Shown piece by piece: positions 11,887 to 26,800 of a DNA stretch of 64,000 nucleotides. A program made the position numbers and the translations under genes. The number at the start of each line of letters is the position of its first letter. Within the stretch, counting starts at the first letter, position 1. Below the pieces are notes generated by a model that saw only the letters and a program-made list of their open reading frames with translations, was not told the DNA's origin and did no database searches. The stretch lies in assembly GCA_949318235.1 (NCBI GenBank), contig OX439136.1:29184168-29248167 (forward strand), given 5' to 3'. The stretch comes from Ecdyonurus torrentis (taxonomy: Eukaryota; Arthropoda; Insecta; Ephemeroptera; Heptageniidae).

Positions 11887-14800
11887 AGAAATTACAAATT
11901 TAACTATAAAAGAAGCAGCTGTGGTGCTTGTACTTCCAAGTTGCCTCGCTCGCCGATCTCTAGCCTGCCCGATTACTTTCATTGGCGTTTAGTATGTTAT
12001 TTTGGCCAAAATAAGAAAAACTCAAACTTTTTTCCATGTTAACTTATGGGAAAAATGTGAAACTAAGAAGTTGCTGCAAATACTCAAATGTTATTATGTG
12101 AATGAAAAGAGGTATATGGGAGGTTCAAATTAACAATTTGAAAAGGTTGATGAAATAACATTAAGTAACTTAAATCTCACTTTTTATGTTTTTTTAACTT
12201 CCAGAAATTACAAATTTAACTATAAAAGAAGCAGCTGTGGTGCTTGTACTTCCAAGTTGCCTCGCTCGCCGATCTCTAGCCTGCCCGATTACTTTCATTG
12301 GCGTTTAGTATGTTATTTTGGCAAAATAAGAAAAACTCAAACTTTTTTCCATGGTTAACTTATGGGAAAAATGTGAAACTAAGAAGTTGCTGCAAATACT
12401 CAAATGTTATTATGTGAATGAAAAGAGGTATATGGGAGGTTCAAATTAACAATTGAAAAGGTTGATGAAATAACATTAAGTAACTTAAATCTCACTTTTT
12501 ATGTTTTTTTAACTTCCAGAAATTACAAATTTAACTATAAAAGAAGCAGCTGTGGTGCTTGTACTTCCAAGTTGCCTCGCTCGCCGATCTCTAGCCTGCC
12601 CGATTACTTTCATTGGCGTTTAGTATGTTATTTTGGCCAAAATAAGAAAAACTCAAACTTTTTTCCATGTTAACTTATGGGAAAAATGTGAAACTAAGAA
12701 GTTGCTGCAAATACTCAAATGTTATTATGTGAATGAAAAGAGGTATATGGGAGGTTCAAATTAACAATTTGAAAAGGTTGATGAAATAACATTAAGTAAC
12801 TTAAATCTCACTTTTTATGTTTTTTTAACTTCCAGAAATTACAAATTTAACTATAAAAGAAGCAGCTGTGGTGCTTGTACTTCCAAGTTGCCTCGCTCGC
12901 CGATCTCTAGCCTGCCCGATTACTTTCATTGGCGTTTAGTATGTTATTTTGGCCAAAATAAGAAAAACTCAAACTTTTTTCCATGTTAACTTATGGGAAA
13001 AATGTGAAACTAAGAAGTTGCTGCAAATACTCAAATGTTATTATGTGAATGAAAAGAGGTATATGGGAGGTTCAAATTAACAATTTGAAAAGGTTGATGA
13101 AATAACATTAAGTAACTTAAATCTCACTTTTTATGTTTTTTTAACTTCCAGAAATTACAAATTTAACTATAAAAAGAAGCAGCTGTGGTGCTTGTACTTC
13201 CAAGTTGCCTCGCTCGCCGATCTCTAGCCTGCCCGATTACTTTCATTGGCGTTTAGTATGTTATTTTGGCCAAAATAAGAAAAACTCAAACTTTTTTCCA
13301 TGTTAACTTATGGGAAAAATGTGAAACTAAGAAGTTGCTGCAAATACTCAAATGTTATTATGTGAATGAAAAGAGGTATATGGGAGGTTCAAATTAACAA
13401 TTTGAAAAGGTTGATGAAATAACATTAAGTAACTTAAATCTCACTTTTTATGTTTTTTTAACTTCCAGAAATTACAAATTTAACTATAAAAGAAGCAGCT
13501 GTGGTGCTTGTACTTCCAAGTTGCCTCGCTCGCCGATCTCTAGCCTGCCCGATTACTTTCATTGGCGTTTAGTATGTTATTTTGGCCAAAATAAGAAAAA
13601 CTCAAACTTTTTTCCATGTTAACTTATGGGAAAAATGTGAAACTAAGAAGTTGCTGCAAATACTCAAATGTTATTATGTGAATGAAAAGAGGTATATGGG
13701 AGGTTCAAATTAACAATTTGAAAAGGTTGATGAAATAACATTAAGTAACTTAAATCTCACTTTTTATGTTTTTTTAACTTCCAGAAATTACAAATTTAAC
13801 TATAAAAGAAGCAGCTGTGGTGCTTGTACTTCCAAGTTGCCTCGCTCGCCGATCTCTAGCCTGCCCGATTACTTTCATTGGCGTTTAGTATGTTATTTTG
13901 GCCAAAATAAGAAAAACTCAAACTTTTTTCCATGTTAACTTATGGGAAAAATGTGAAACTAAGAAGTTGCTGCAAATACTCAAATGTTATTATGTGAATG
14001 AAAAGAGGTATATGGGAGGTTCAAATTAACAATTTGAAAAGGTTGATGAAATAACATTAAGTAACTTAAATCTCACTTTTTATGTTTTTTTAACTTCCAG
14101 AAATTACAAATTTAACTATAAAAGAAGCAGCTGTGGTGCTTGTACTTCCAAGTTGCCTCGCTCGCCGATCTCTAGCCTGCCCGATTACTTTCATTGGCGT
14201 TTAGTATGTTATTTTGGCCAAAATAAGAAAAACTCAAACTTTTTTCCATGTTAACTTATGGGAAAAATGTGAAACTAAGAAGTTGCTGCAAATACTCAAA
14301 TGTTATTATGTGAATGAAAAGAGGTATATGGGAGGTTCAAATTAACAATTTGAAAAGGTTGATGAAATAACATTAAGTAACTTAAATCTCACTTTTTATG
14401 TTTTTTTAACTTCCAGAAATTACAAATTTAACTATAAAAGAAGCAGCTGTGGTGCTTGTACTTCCAAGTTGCCTCGCTCGCCGATCTCTAGCCTGCCCGA
14501 TTACTTTCATTGGCGTTTAGTATGTTATTTTGGCCAAAATAAGAAAAACTCAAACTTTTTTCCATGTTAACTTATGGGAAAAATGTGAAACTAAGAAGTT
14601 GCTGCAAATACTCAAATGTTATTATGTGAATGAAAAGAGGTATATGGGAGGTTCAAATTAACAATTTGAAAAGGTTGATGAAATAACATTAAGTAACTTA
14701 AATCTCACTTTTTATGTTTTTTTAACTTCCAGAAATTACAAATTTAACTATAAAAGAAGCAGCTGTGGTGCTTGTACTTCCAAGTTGCCTCGCTCGCCGA

Positions 14801-17800
14801 TCTCTAGCCTGCCCGATTACTTTCATTGGCGTTTAGTATGTTATTTTGGCCAAAATAAGAAAAACTCAAACTTTTTTCCATGTTAACTTATGGGAAAAAT
14901 GTGAAACTAAGAAGTTGCTGCAAATACTCAAATGTTATTATGTGAATGAAAAGAGGTATATGGGAGGTTCAAATTAACAATTTGAAAAGGTTGATGAAAT
15001 AACATTAAGTAACTTAAATCTCACTTTTTATGTTTTTTTAACTTCCAGAAATTACAAATTTAACTATAAAAGAAGCAGCTGTGGTGCTTGTACTTCCAAG
15101 TTGCCTCGCTCGCCGATCTCTAGCCTGCCCGATTACTTTCATTGGCGTTTAGTATGTTATTTTGGCCAAAATAAGAAAAACTCAAACTTTTTTCCATGTT
15201 AACTTATGGGAAAAATGTGAAACTAAGAAGTTGCTGCAAATACTCAAATGTTATTATGTGAATGAAAAGAGGTATATGGGAGGTTCAAATTAACAATTTG
15301 AAAAGGTTGATGAAATAACATTAAGTAACTTAAATCTCACTTTTTATGTTTTTTTAACTTCCAGAAATTACAAATTTAACTATAAAAGAAGCAGCTGTGG
15401 TGCTTGTACTTCCAAGTTGCCTCGCTCGCCGATCTCTAGCCTGCCCGATTACTTTCATTGGCGTTTAGTATGTTATTTTGGCCAAAATAAGAAAAACTCA
15501 AACTTTTTTCCATGTTAACTTATGGGAAAAATGTGAAACTAAGAAGTTGCTGCAAATACTCAAATGTTATTATGTGAATGAAAAGAGGTATATGGGAGGT
15601 TCAAATTAACAATTTGAAAAGGTTGATGAAATAACATTAAGTAACTTAAATCTCACTTTTTATGTTTTTTTAACTTCCAGAAATTACAAATTTAACTATA
15701 AAAGAAGCAGCTGTGGTGCTTGTACTTCCAAGTTGCCTCGCTCGCCGATCTCTAGCCTGCCCGATTACTTTCATTGGCGTTTAGTATGTTATTTTGGCCA
15801 AAATAAGAAAAACTCAAACTTTTTTCCATGTTAACTTATGGGAAAAATGTGAAACTAAGAAGTTGCTGCAAATACTCAAATGTTATTATGTGAATGAAAA
15901 GAGGTATATGGGAGGTTCAAATTAACAATTTGAAAAGGTTGATGAAATAACATTAAGTAACTTAAATCTCACTTTTTATGTTTTTTTAACTTCCAGAAAT
16001 TACAAATTTAACTATAAAAGAAGCAGCTGTGGTGCTTGTACTTCCAAGTTGCCTCGCTCGCCGATCTCTAGCCTGCCCGATTACTTTCATTGGCGTTTAG
16101 TATGTTATTTTGGCCAAAATAAGAAAAACTCAAACTTTTTTCCATGTTAACTTATGGGAAAAATGTGAAACTAAGAAGTTGCTGCAAATACTCAAATGTT
16201 ATTATGTGAATGAAAAGAGGTATATGGGAGGTTCAAATTAACAATTTGAAAAGGTTGATGAAATAACATTAAGTAACTTAAATCTCACTTTTTATGTTTT
16301 TTTAACTTCCAGAAATTACAAATTTAACTATAAAAGAAGCAGCTGTGGTGCTTGTACTTCCAAGTTGCCTCGCTCGCCGATCTCTAGCCTGCCCGATTAC
16401 TTTCATTGGCGTTTAGTATGTTATTTTGGCCAAAATAAGAAAAACTCAAACTTTTTTCCATGTTAACTTATGGGAAAAATGTGAAACTAAGAAGTTGCTG
16501 CAAATACTCAAATGTTATTATGTGAATGAAAAGAGGTATATGGGAGGTTCAAATTAACAATTTGAAAAGGTTGATGAAATAACATTAAGTAACTTAAATC
16601 TCACTTTTTATGTTTTTTTAACTTCCAGAAATTACAAATTTAACTATAAAAGAAGCAGCTGTGGTGCTTGTACTTCCAAGTTGCCTCGCTCGCCGATCTC
16701 TAGCCTGCCCGATTACTTTCATTGGCGTTTAGTATGTTATTTTGGCCAAAATAAGAAAAACTCAAACTTTTTTCCATGTTAACTTATGGGAAAAATGTGA
16801 AACTAAGAAGTTGCTGCAAATACTCAAATGTTATTATGTGAATGAAAAGAGGTATATGGGAGGTTCAAATTAACAATTTGAAAAGGTTGATGAAATAACA
16901 TTAAGTAACTTAAATCTCACTTTTTATGTTTTTTTAACTTCCAGAAATTACAAATTTAACTATAAAAGAAGCAGCTGTGGTGCTTGTACTTCCAAGTTGC
17001 CTCGCTCGCCGATCTCTAGCCTGCCCGATTACTTTCATTGGCGTTTAGTATGTTATTTTGGCCAAAATAAGAAAAACTCAAACTTTTTTCCATGTTAACT
17101 TATGGGAAAAATGTGAAACTAAGAAGTTGCTGCAAATACTCAAATGTTATTATGTGAATGAAAAGAGGTATATGGGAGGTTCAAATTAACAATTTGAAAA
17201 GGTTGATGAAATAACATTAAGTAACTTAAATCTCACTTTTTATGTTTTTTTAACTTCCAGAAATTACAAATTTAACTATAAAAGAAGCAGCTGTGGTGCT
17301 TGTACTTCCAAGTTGCCTCGCTCGCCGATCTCTAGCCTGCCCGATTACTTTCATTGGCGTTTAGTATGTTATTTTGGCCAAAATAAGAAAAACTCAAACT
17401 TTTTTCCATGTTAACTTATGGGAAAAATGTGAAACTAAGAAGTTGCTGCAAATACTCAAATGTTATTATGTGAATGAAAAGAGGTATATGGGAGGTTCAA
17501 ATTAACAATTTGAAAAGGTTGATGAAATAACATTAAGTAACTTAAATCTCACTTTTTATGTTTTTTTAACTTCCAGAAATTACAAATTTAACTATAAAAG
17601 AAGCAGCTGTGGTGCTTGTACTTCCAAGTTGCCTCGCTCGCCGATCTCTAGCCTGCCCGATTACTTTCATTGGCGTTTAGTATGTTATTTTGGCCAAAAT
17701 AAGAAAAACTCAAACTTTTTTCCATGTTAACTTATGGGAAAAATGTGAAACTAAGAAGTTGCTGCAAATACTCAAATGTTATTATGTGAATGAAAAGAGG

Positions 17801-20800
17801 TATATGGGAGGTTCAAATTAACAATTTGAAAAGGTTGATGAAATAACATTAAGTAACTTAAATCTCACTTTTTATGTTTTTTTAACTTCCAGAAATTACA
17901 AATTTAACTATAAAAGAAGCAGCTGTGGTGCTTGTACTTCCAAGTTGCCTCGCTCGCCGATCTCTAGCCTGCCCGATTACTTTCATTGGCGTTTAGTATG
18001 TTATTTTGGCCAAAATAAGAAAAACTCAAACTTTTTTCCATGTTAACTTATGGGAAAAATGTGAAACTAAGAAGTTGCTGCAAATACTCAAATGTTATTA
18101 TGTGAATGAAAAGAGGTATATGGGAGGTTCAAATTAACAATTTGAAAAGGTTGATGAAATAACATTAAGTAACTTAAATCTCACTTTTTATGTTTTTTTA
18201 ACTTCCAGAAATTACAAATTTAACTATAAAAGAAGCAGCTGTGGTGCTTGTACTTCCAAGTTGCCTCGCTCGCCGATCTCTAGCCTGCCCGATTACTTTC
18301 ATTGGCGTTTAGTATGTTATTTTGGCCAAAATAAGAAAAACTCAAACTTTTTTCCATGTTAACTTATGGGAAAAATGTGAAACTAAGAAGTTGCTGCAAA
18401 TACTCAAATGTTATTATGTGAATGAAAAGAGGTATATGGGAGGTTCAAATTAACAATTTGAAAAGGTTGATGAAATAACATTAAGTAACTTAAATCTCAC
18501 TTTTTATGTTTTTTTAACTTCCAGAAATTACAAATTTAACTATAAAAGAAGCAGCTGTGGTGCTTGTACTTCCAAGTTGCCTCGCTCGCCGATCTCTAGC
18601 CTGCCCGATTACTTTCATTGGCGTTTAGTATGTTATTTTGGCCAAAATAAGAAAAACTCAAACTTTTTTCCATGTTAACTTATGGGAAAAATGTGAAACT
18701 AAGAAGTTGCTGCAAATACTCAAATGTTATTATGTGAATGAAAAGAGGTATATGGGAGGTTCAAATTAACAATTTGAAAAGGTTGATGAAATAACATTAA
18801 GTAACTTAAATCTCACTTTTTATGTTTTTTTAACTTCCAGAAATTACAAATTTAACTATAAAAGAAGCAGCTGTGGTGCTTGTACTTCCAAGTTGCCTCG
18901 CTCGCCGATCTCTAGCCTGCCCGATTACTTTCATTGGCGTTTAGTATGTTATTTTGGCCAAAATAAGAAAAACTCAAACTTTTTTCCATGTTAACTTATG
19001 GGAAAAATGTGAAACTAAGAAGTTGCTGCAAATACTCAAATGTTATTATGTGAATGAAAAGAGGTATATGGGAGGTTCAAATTAACAATTTGAAAAGGTT
19101 GATGAAATAACATTAAGTAACTTAAATCTCACTTTTTATGTTTTTTTAACTTCCAGAAATTACAAATTTAACTATAAAAGAAGCAGCTGTGGTGCTTGTA
19201 CTTCCAAGTTGCCTCGCTCGCCGATCTCTAGCCTGCCCGATTACTTTCATTGGCGTTTAGTATGTTATTTTGGCCAAAATAAGAAAAACTCAAACTTTTT
19301 TCCATGTTAACTTATGGGAAAAATGTGAAACTAAGAAGTTGCTGCAAATACTCAAATGTTATTATGTGAATGAAAAGAGGTATATGGGAGGTTCAAATTA
19401 ACAATTTGAAAAGGTTGATGAAATAACATTAAGTAACTTAAATCTCACTTTTTATGTTTTTTTAACTTCCAGAAATTACAAATTTAACTATAAAAGAAGC
19501 AGCTGTGGTGCTTGTACTTCCAAGTTGCCTCGCTCGCCGATCTCTAGCCTGCCCGATTACTTTCATTGGCGTTTAGTATGTTATTTTGGCCACAAATAAG
19601 AAAAACTCAAACTTTTTTCCATGTTAACTTATGGGAAAAATGTGAAACTAAGAAGTTGCTGCAAATACTCAAATGTTATTATGTGAATGAAAAGAGGTAT
19701 ATGGGAGGTTCAAATTAACAATTTGAAAAGGTTGATGAAATAACATTAAGTAACTTAAATCTCACTTTTTATGTTTTTTTAACTTCCAGAAATTACAAAT
19801 TTAACTATAAAAGAAGCAGCTGTGGTGCTTGTACTTCCAAGTTGCCTCGCTCGCCGATCTCTAGCCTGCCCGATTACTTTCATTGGCGTTTAGTATGTTA
19901 TTTTGGCCAAAATAAGAAAAACTCAAACTTTTTTCCATGTTAACTTATGGGAAAAATGTGAAACTAAGAAGTTGCTGCAAATACTCAAATGTTATTATGT
20001 GAATGAAAAGAGGTATATGGGAGGTTCAAATTAACAATTTGAAAAGGTTGATGAAATAACATTAAGTAACTTAAATCTCACTTTTTATGTTTTTTTAACT
20101 TCCAGAAATTACAAATTTAACTATAAAAGAAGCAGCTGTGGTGCTTGTACTTCCAAGTTGCCTCGCTCGCCGATCTCTAGCCTGCCCGATTACTTTCATT
20201 GGCGTTTAGTATGTTATTTTGGCCAAAATAAGAAAAACTCAAACTTTTTTCCATGTTAACTTATGGGAAAAATGTGAAACTAAGAAGTTGCTGCAAATAC
20301 TCAAATGTTATTATGTGAATGAAAAGAGGTATATGGGAGGTTCAAATTAACAATTTGAAAAGGTTGATGAAATAACATTAAGTAACTTAAATCTCACTTT
20401 TTATGTTTTTTTAACTTCCAGAAATTACAAATTTAACTATAAAAGAAGCAGCTGTGGTGCTTGTACTTCCAAGTTGCCTCGCTCGCCGATCTCTAGCCTG
20501 CCCGATTACTTTCATTGGCGTTTAGTATGTTATTTTGGCCAAAATAAGAAAAACTCAAACTTTTTTCCATGTTAACTTATGGGAAAAATGTGAAACTAAG
20601 AAGTTGCTGCAAATACTCAAATGTTATTATGTGAATGAAAAGAGGTATATGGGAGGTTCAAATTAACAATTTGAAAAGGTTGATGAAATAACATTAAGTA
20701 ACTTAAATCTCACTTTTTATGTTTTTTTAACTTCCAGAAATTACAAATTTAACTATAAAAGAAGCAGCTGTGGTGCTTGTACTTCCAAGTTGCCTCGCTC

Positions 20801-23800
20801 GCCGATCTCTAGCCTGCCCGATTACTTTCATTGGCGTTTAGTATGTTATTTTGGCCAAAATAAGAAAAACTCAAACTTTTTTCCATGTTAACTTATGGGA
20901 AAAATGTGAAACTAAGAAGTTGCTGCAAATACTCAAATGTTATTATGTGAATGAAAAGAGGTATATGGGAGGTTCAAATTAACAATTTGAAAAGGTTGAT
21001 GAAATAACATTAAGTAACTTAAATCTCACTTTTTATGTTTTTTTAACTTCCAGAAATTACAAATTTAACTATAAAAGAAGCAGCTGTGGTGCTTGTACTT
21101 CCAAGTTGCCTCGCTCGCCGATCTCTAGCCTGCCCGATTACTTTCATTGGCGTTTAGTATGTTATTTTGGCCAAAATAAGAAAAACTCAAACTTTTTTCC
21201 ATGTTAACTTATGGGAAAAATGTGAAACTAAGAAGTTGCTGCAAATACTCAAATGTTATTATGTGAATGAAAAGAGGTATATGGGAGGTTCAAATTAACA
21301 ATTTGAAAAGGTTGATGAAATAACATTAAGTAACTTAAATCTCACTTTTTATGTTTTTTTAACTTCCAGAAATTACAAATTTAACTATAAAAGAAGCAGC
21401 TGTGGTGCTTGTACTTCCAAGTTGCCTCGCTCGCCGATCTCTAGCCTGCCCGATTACTTTCATTGGCGTTTAGTATGTTATTTTGGCCAAAATAAGAAAA
21501 ACTCAAACTTTTTTCCATGTTAACTTATGGGAAAAATGTGAAACTAAGAAGTTGCTGCAAATACTCAAATGTTATTATGTGAATGAAAAGAGGTATATGG
21601 GAGGTTCAAATTAACAATTTGAAAAGGTTGATGAAATAACATTAAGTAACTTAAATCTCACTTTTTATGTTTTTTTAACTTCCAGAAATTACAAATTTAA
21701 CTATAAAAGAAGCAGCTGTGGTGCTTGTACTTCCAAGTTGCCTCGCTCGCCGATCTCTAGCCTGCCCGATTACTTTCATTGGCGTTTAGTATGTTATTTT
21801 GGCCAAAATAAGAAAAACTCAAACTTTTTTCCATGTTAACTTATGGGAAAAATGTGAAACTAAGAAGTTGCTGCAAATACTCAAATGTTATTATGTGAAT
21901 GAAAAGAGGTATATGGGAGGTTCAAATTAACAATTTGAAAAGGTTGATGAAATAACATTAAGTAACTTAAATCTCACTTTTTATGTTTTTTTAACTTCCA
22001 GAAATTACAAATTTAACTATAAAAGAAGCAGCTGTGGTGCTTGTACTTCCAAGTTGCCTCGCTCGCCGATCTCTAGCCTGCCCGATTACTTTCATTGGCG
22101 TTTAGTATGTTATTTTGGCCAAAATAAGAAAAACTCAAACTTTTTTCCATGTTAACTTATGGGAAAAATGTGAAACTAAGAAGTTGCTGCAAATACTCAA
22201 ATGTTATTATGTGAATGAAAAGAGGTATATGGGAGGTTCAAATTAACAATTTGAAAAGGTTGATGAAATAACATTAAGTAACTTAAATCTCACTTTTTAT
22301 GTTTTTTTAACTTCCAGAAATTACAAATTTAACTATAAAAGAAGCAGCTGTGGTGCTTGTACTTCCAAGTTGCCTCGCTCGCCGATCTCTAGCCTGCCCG
22401 ATTACTTTCATTGGCGTTTAGTATGTTATTTTGGCCAAAATAAGAAAAACTCAAACTTTTTTCCATGTTAACTTATGGGAAAAATGTGAAACTAAGAAGT
22501 TGCTGCAAATACTCAAATGTTATTATGTGAATGAAAAGAGGTATATGGGAGGTTCAAATTAACAATTTGAAAAGGTTGATGAAATAACATTAAGTAACTT
22601 AAATCTCACTTTTTATGTTTTTTTAACTTCCAGAAATTACAAATTTAACTATAAAAGAAGCAGCTGTGGTGCTTGTACTTCCAAGTTGCCTCGCTCGCCG
22701 ATCTCTAGCCTGCCCGATTACTTTCATTGGCGTTTAGTATGTTATTTTGGCCAAAATAAGAAAAACTCAAACTTTTTTCCATGTTAACTTATGGGAAAAA
22801 TGTGAAACTAAGAAGTTGCTGCAAATACTCAAATGTTATTATGTGAATGAAAAGAGGTATATGGGAGGTTCAAATTAACAATTTGAAAAGGTTGATGAAA
22901 TAACATTAAGTAACTTAAATCTCACTTTTTATGTTTTTTTAACTTCCAGAAATTACAAATTTAACTATAAAAGAAGCAGCTGTGGTGCTTGTACTTCCAA
23001 GTTGCCTCGCTCGCCGATCTCTAGCCTGCCCGATTACTTTCATTGGCGTTTAGTATGTTATTTTGGCCAAAATAAGAAAAACTCAAACTTTTTTCCATGT
23101 TAACTTATGGGAAAAATGTGAAACTAAGAAGTTGCTGCAAATACTCAAATGTTATTATGTGAATGAAAAGAGGTATATGGGAGGTTCAAATTAACAATTT
23201 GAAAAGGTTGATGAAATAACATTAAGTAACTTAAATCTCACTTTTTATGTTTTTTTAACTTCCAGAAATTACAAATTTAACTATAAAAGAAGCAGCTGTG
23301 GTGCTTGTACTTCCAAGTTGCCTCGCTCGCCGATCTCTAGCCTGCCCGATTACTTTCATTGGCGTTTAGTATGTTATTTTGGCCAAAATAAGAAAAACTC
23401 AAACTTTTTTCCATGTTAACTTATGGGAAAAATGTGAAACTAAGAAGTTGCTGCAAATACTCAAATGTTATTATGTGAATGAAAAGAGGTATATGGGAGG
23501 TTCAAATTAACAATTTGAAAAGGTTGATGAAATAACATTAAGTAACTTAAATCTCACTTTTTATGTTTTTTTAACTTCCAGAAATTACAAATTTAACTAT
23601 AAAAGAAGCAGCTGTGGTGCTTGTACTTCCAAGTTGCCTCGCTCGCCGATCTCTAGCCTGCCCGATTACTTTCATTGGCGTTTAGTATGTTATTTTGGCC
23701 AAAATAAGAAAAACTCAAACTTTTTTCCATGTTAACTTATGGGAAAAATGTGAAACTAAGAAGTTGCTGCAAATACTCAAATGTTATTATGTGAATGAAA

Positions 23801-26800
23801 AGAGGTATATGGGAGGTTCAAATTAACAATTTGAAAAGGTTGATGAAATAACATTAAGTAACTTAAATCTCACTTTTTATGTTTTTTTAACTTCCAGAAA
23901 TTACAAATTTAACTATAAAAGAAGCAGCTGTGGTGCTTGTACTTCCAAGTTGCCTCGCTCGCCGATCTCTAGCCTGCCCGATTACTTTCATTGGCGTTTA
24001 GTATGTTATTTTGGCCAAAATAAGAAAAACTCAAACTTTTTTCCATGTTAACTTATGGGAAAAATGTGAAACTAAGAAGTTGCTGCAAATACTCAAATGT
24101 TATTATGTGAATGAAAAGAGGTATATGGGAGGTTCAAATTAACAATTTGAAAAGGTTGATGAAATAACATTAAGTAACTTAAATCTCACTTTTTATGTTT
24201 TTTTAACTTCCAGAAATTACAAATTTAACTATAAAAGAAGCAGCTGTGGTGCTTGTACTTCCAAGTTGCCTCGCTCGCCGATCTCTAGCCTGCCCGATTA
24301 CTTTCATTGGCGTTTAGTATGTTATTTTGGCCAAAATAAGAAAAACTCAAACTTTTTTCCATGTTAACTTATGGGAAAAATGTGAAACTAAGAAGTTGCT
24401 GCAAATACTCAAATGTTATTATGTGAATGAAAAGAGGTATATGGGAGGTTCAAATTAACAATTTGAAAAGGTTGATGAAATAACATTAAGTAACTTAAAT
24501 CTCACTTTTTATGTTTTTTTAACTTCCAGAAATTACAAATTTAACTATAAAAGAAGCAGCTGTGGTGCTTGTACTTCCAAGTTGCCTCGCTCGCCGATCT
24601 CTAGCCTGCCCGATTACTTTCATTGGCGTTTAGTATGTTATTTTGGCCAAAATAAGAAAAACTCAAACTTTTTTCCATGTTAACTTATGGGAAAAATGTG
24701 AAACTAAGAAGTTGCTGCAAATACTCAAATGTTATTATGTGAATGAAAAGAGGTATATGGGAGGTTCAAATTAACAATTTGAAAAGGTTGATGAAATAAC
24801 ATTAAGTAACTTAAATCTCACTTTTTATGTTTTTTTAACTTCCAGAAATTACAAATTTAACTATAAAAGAAGCAGCTGTGGTGCTTGTACTTCCAAGTTG
24901 CCTCGCTCGCCGATCTCTAGCCTGCCCGATTACTTTCATTGGCGTTTAGTATGTTATTTTGGCCAAAATAAGAAAAACTCAAACTTTTTTCCATGTTAAC
25001 TTATGGGAAAAATGTGAAACTAAGAAGTTGCTGCAAATACTCAAATGTTATTATGTGAATGAAAAGAGGTATATGGGAGGTTCAAATTAACAATTTGAAA
25101 AGGTTGATGAAATAACATTAAGTAACTTAAATCTCACTTTTTATGTTTTTTTAACTTCCAGAAATTACAAATTTAACTATAAAAGAAGCAGCTGTGGTGC
25201 TTGTACTTCCAAGTTGCCTCGCTCGCCGATCTCTAGCCTGCCCGATTACTTTCATTGGCGTTTAGTATGTTATTTTGGCCAAAATAAGAAAAACTCAAAC
25301 TTTTTTCCATGTTAACTTATGGGAAAAATGTGAAACTAAGAAGTTGCTGCAAATACTCAAATGTTATTATGTGAATGAAAAGAGGTATATGGGAGGTTCA
25401 AATTAACAATTTGAAAAGGTTGATGAAATAACATTAAGTAACTTAAATCTCACTTTTTATGTTTTTTTAACTTCCAGAAATTACAAATTTAACTATAAAA
25501 GAAGCAGCTGTGGTGCTTGTACTTCCAAGTTGCCTCGCTCGCCGATCTCTAGCCTGCCCGATTACTTTCATTGGCGTTTAGTATGTTATTTTGGCCAAAA
25601 TAAGAAAAACTCAAACTTTTTTCCATGTTAACTTATGGGAAAAATGTGAAACTAAGAAGTTGCTGCAAATACTCAAATGTTATTATGTGAATGAAAAGAG
25701 GTATATGGGAGGTTCAAATTAACAATTTGAAAAGGTTGATGAAATAACATTAAGTAACTTAAATCTCACTTTTTATGTTTTTTTAACTTCCAGAAATTAC
25801 AAATTTAACTATAAAAGAAGCAGCTGTGGTGCTTGTACTTCCAAGTTGCCTCGCTCGCCGATCTCTAGCCTGCCCGATTACTTTCATTGGCGTTTAGTAT
25901 GTTATTTTGGCCAAAATAAGAAAAACTCAAACTTTTTTCCATGTTAACTTATGGGAAAAATGTGAAACTAAGAAGTTGCTGCAAATACTCAAATGTTATT
26001 ATGTGAATGAAAAGAGGTATATGGGAGGTTCAAATTAACAATTTGAAAAGGTTGATGAAATAACATTAAGTAACTTAAATCTCACTTTTTATGTTTTTTT
26101 AACTTCCAGAAATTACAAATTTAACTATAAAAGAAGCAGCTGTGGTGCTTGTACTTCCAAGTTGCCTCGCTCGCCGATCTCTAGCCTGCCCGATTACTTT
26201 CATTGGCGTTTAGTATGTTATTTTGGCCAAAATAAGAAAAACTCAAACTTTTTTCCATGTTAACTTATGGGAAAAATGTGAAACTAAGAAGTTGCTGCAA
26301 ATACTCAAATGTTATTATGTGAATGAAAAGAGGTATATGGGAGGTTCAAATTAACAATTTGAAAAGGTTGATGAAATAACATTAAGTAACTTAAATCTCA
26401 CTTTTTATGTTTTTTTAACTTCCAGAAATTACAAATTTAACTATAAAAGAAGCAGCTGTGGTGCTTGTACTTCCAAGTTGCCTCGCTCGCCGATCTCTAG
26501 CCTGCCCGATTACTTTCATTGGCGTTTAGTATGTTATTTTGGCCAAAATAAGAAAAACTCAAACTTTTTTCCATGTTAACTTATGGGAAAAATGTGAAAC
26601 TAAGAAGTTGCTGCAAATACTCAAATGTTATTATGTGAATGAAAAGAGGTATATGGGAGGTTCAAATTAACAATTTGAAAAGGTTGATGAAATAACATTA
26701 AGTAACTTAAATCTCACTTTTTATGTTTTTTTAACTTCCAGAAATTACAAATTTAACTATAAAAGAAGCAGCTGTGGTGCTTGTACTTCCAAGTTGCCTC

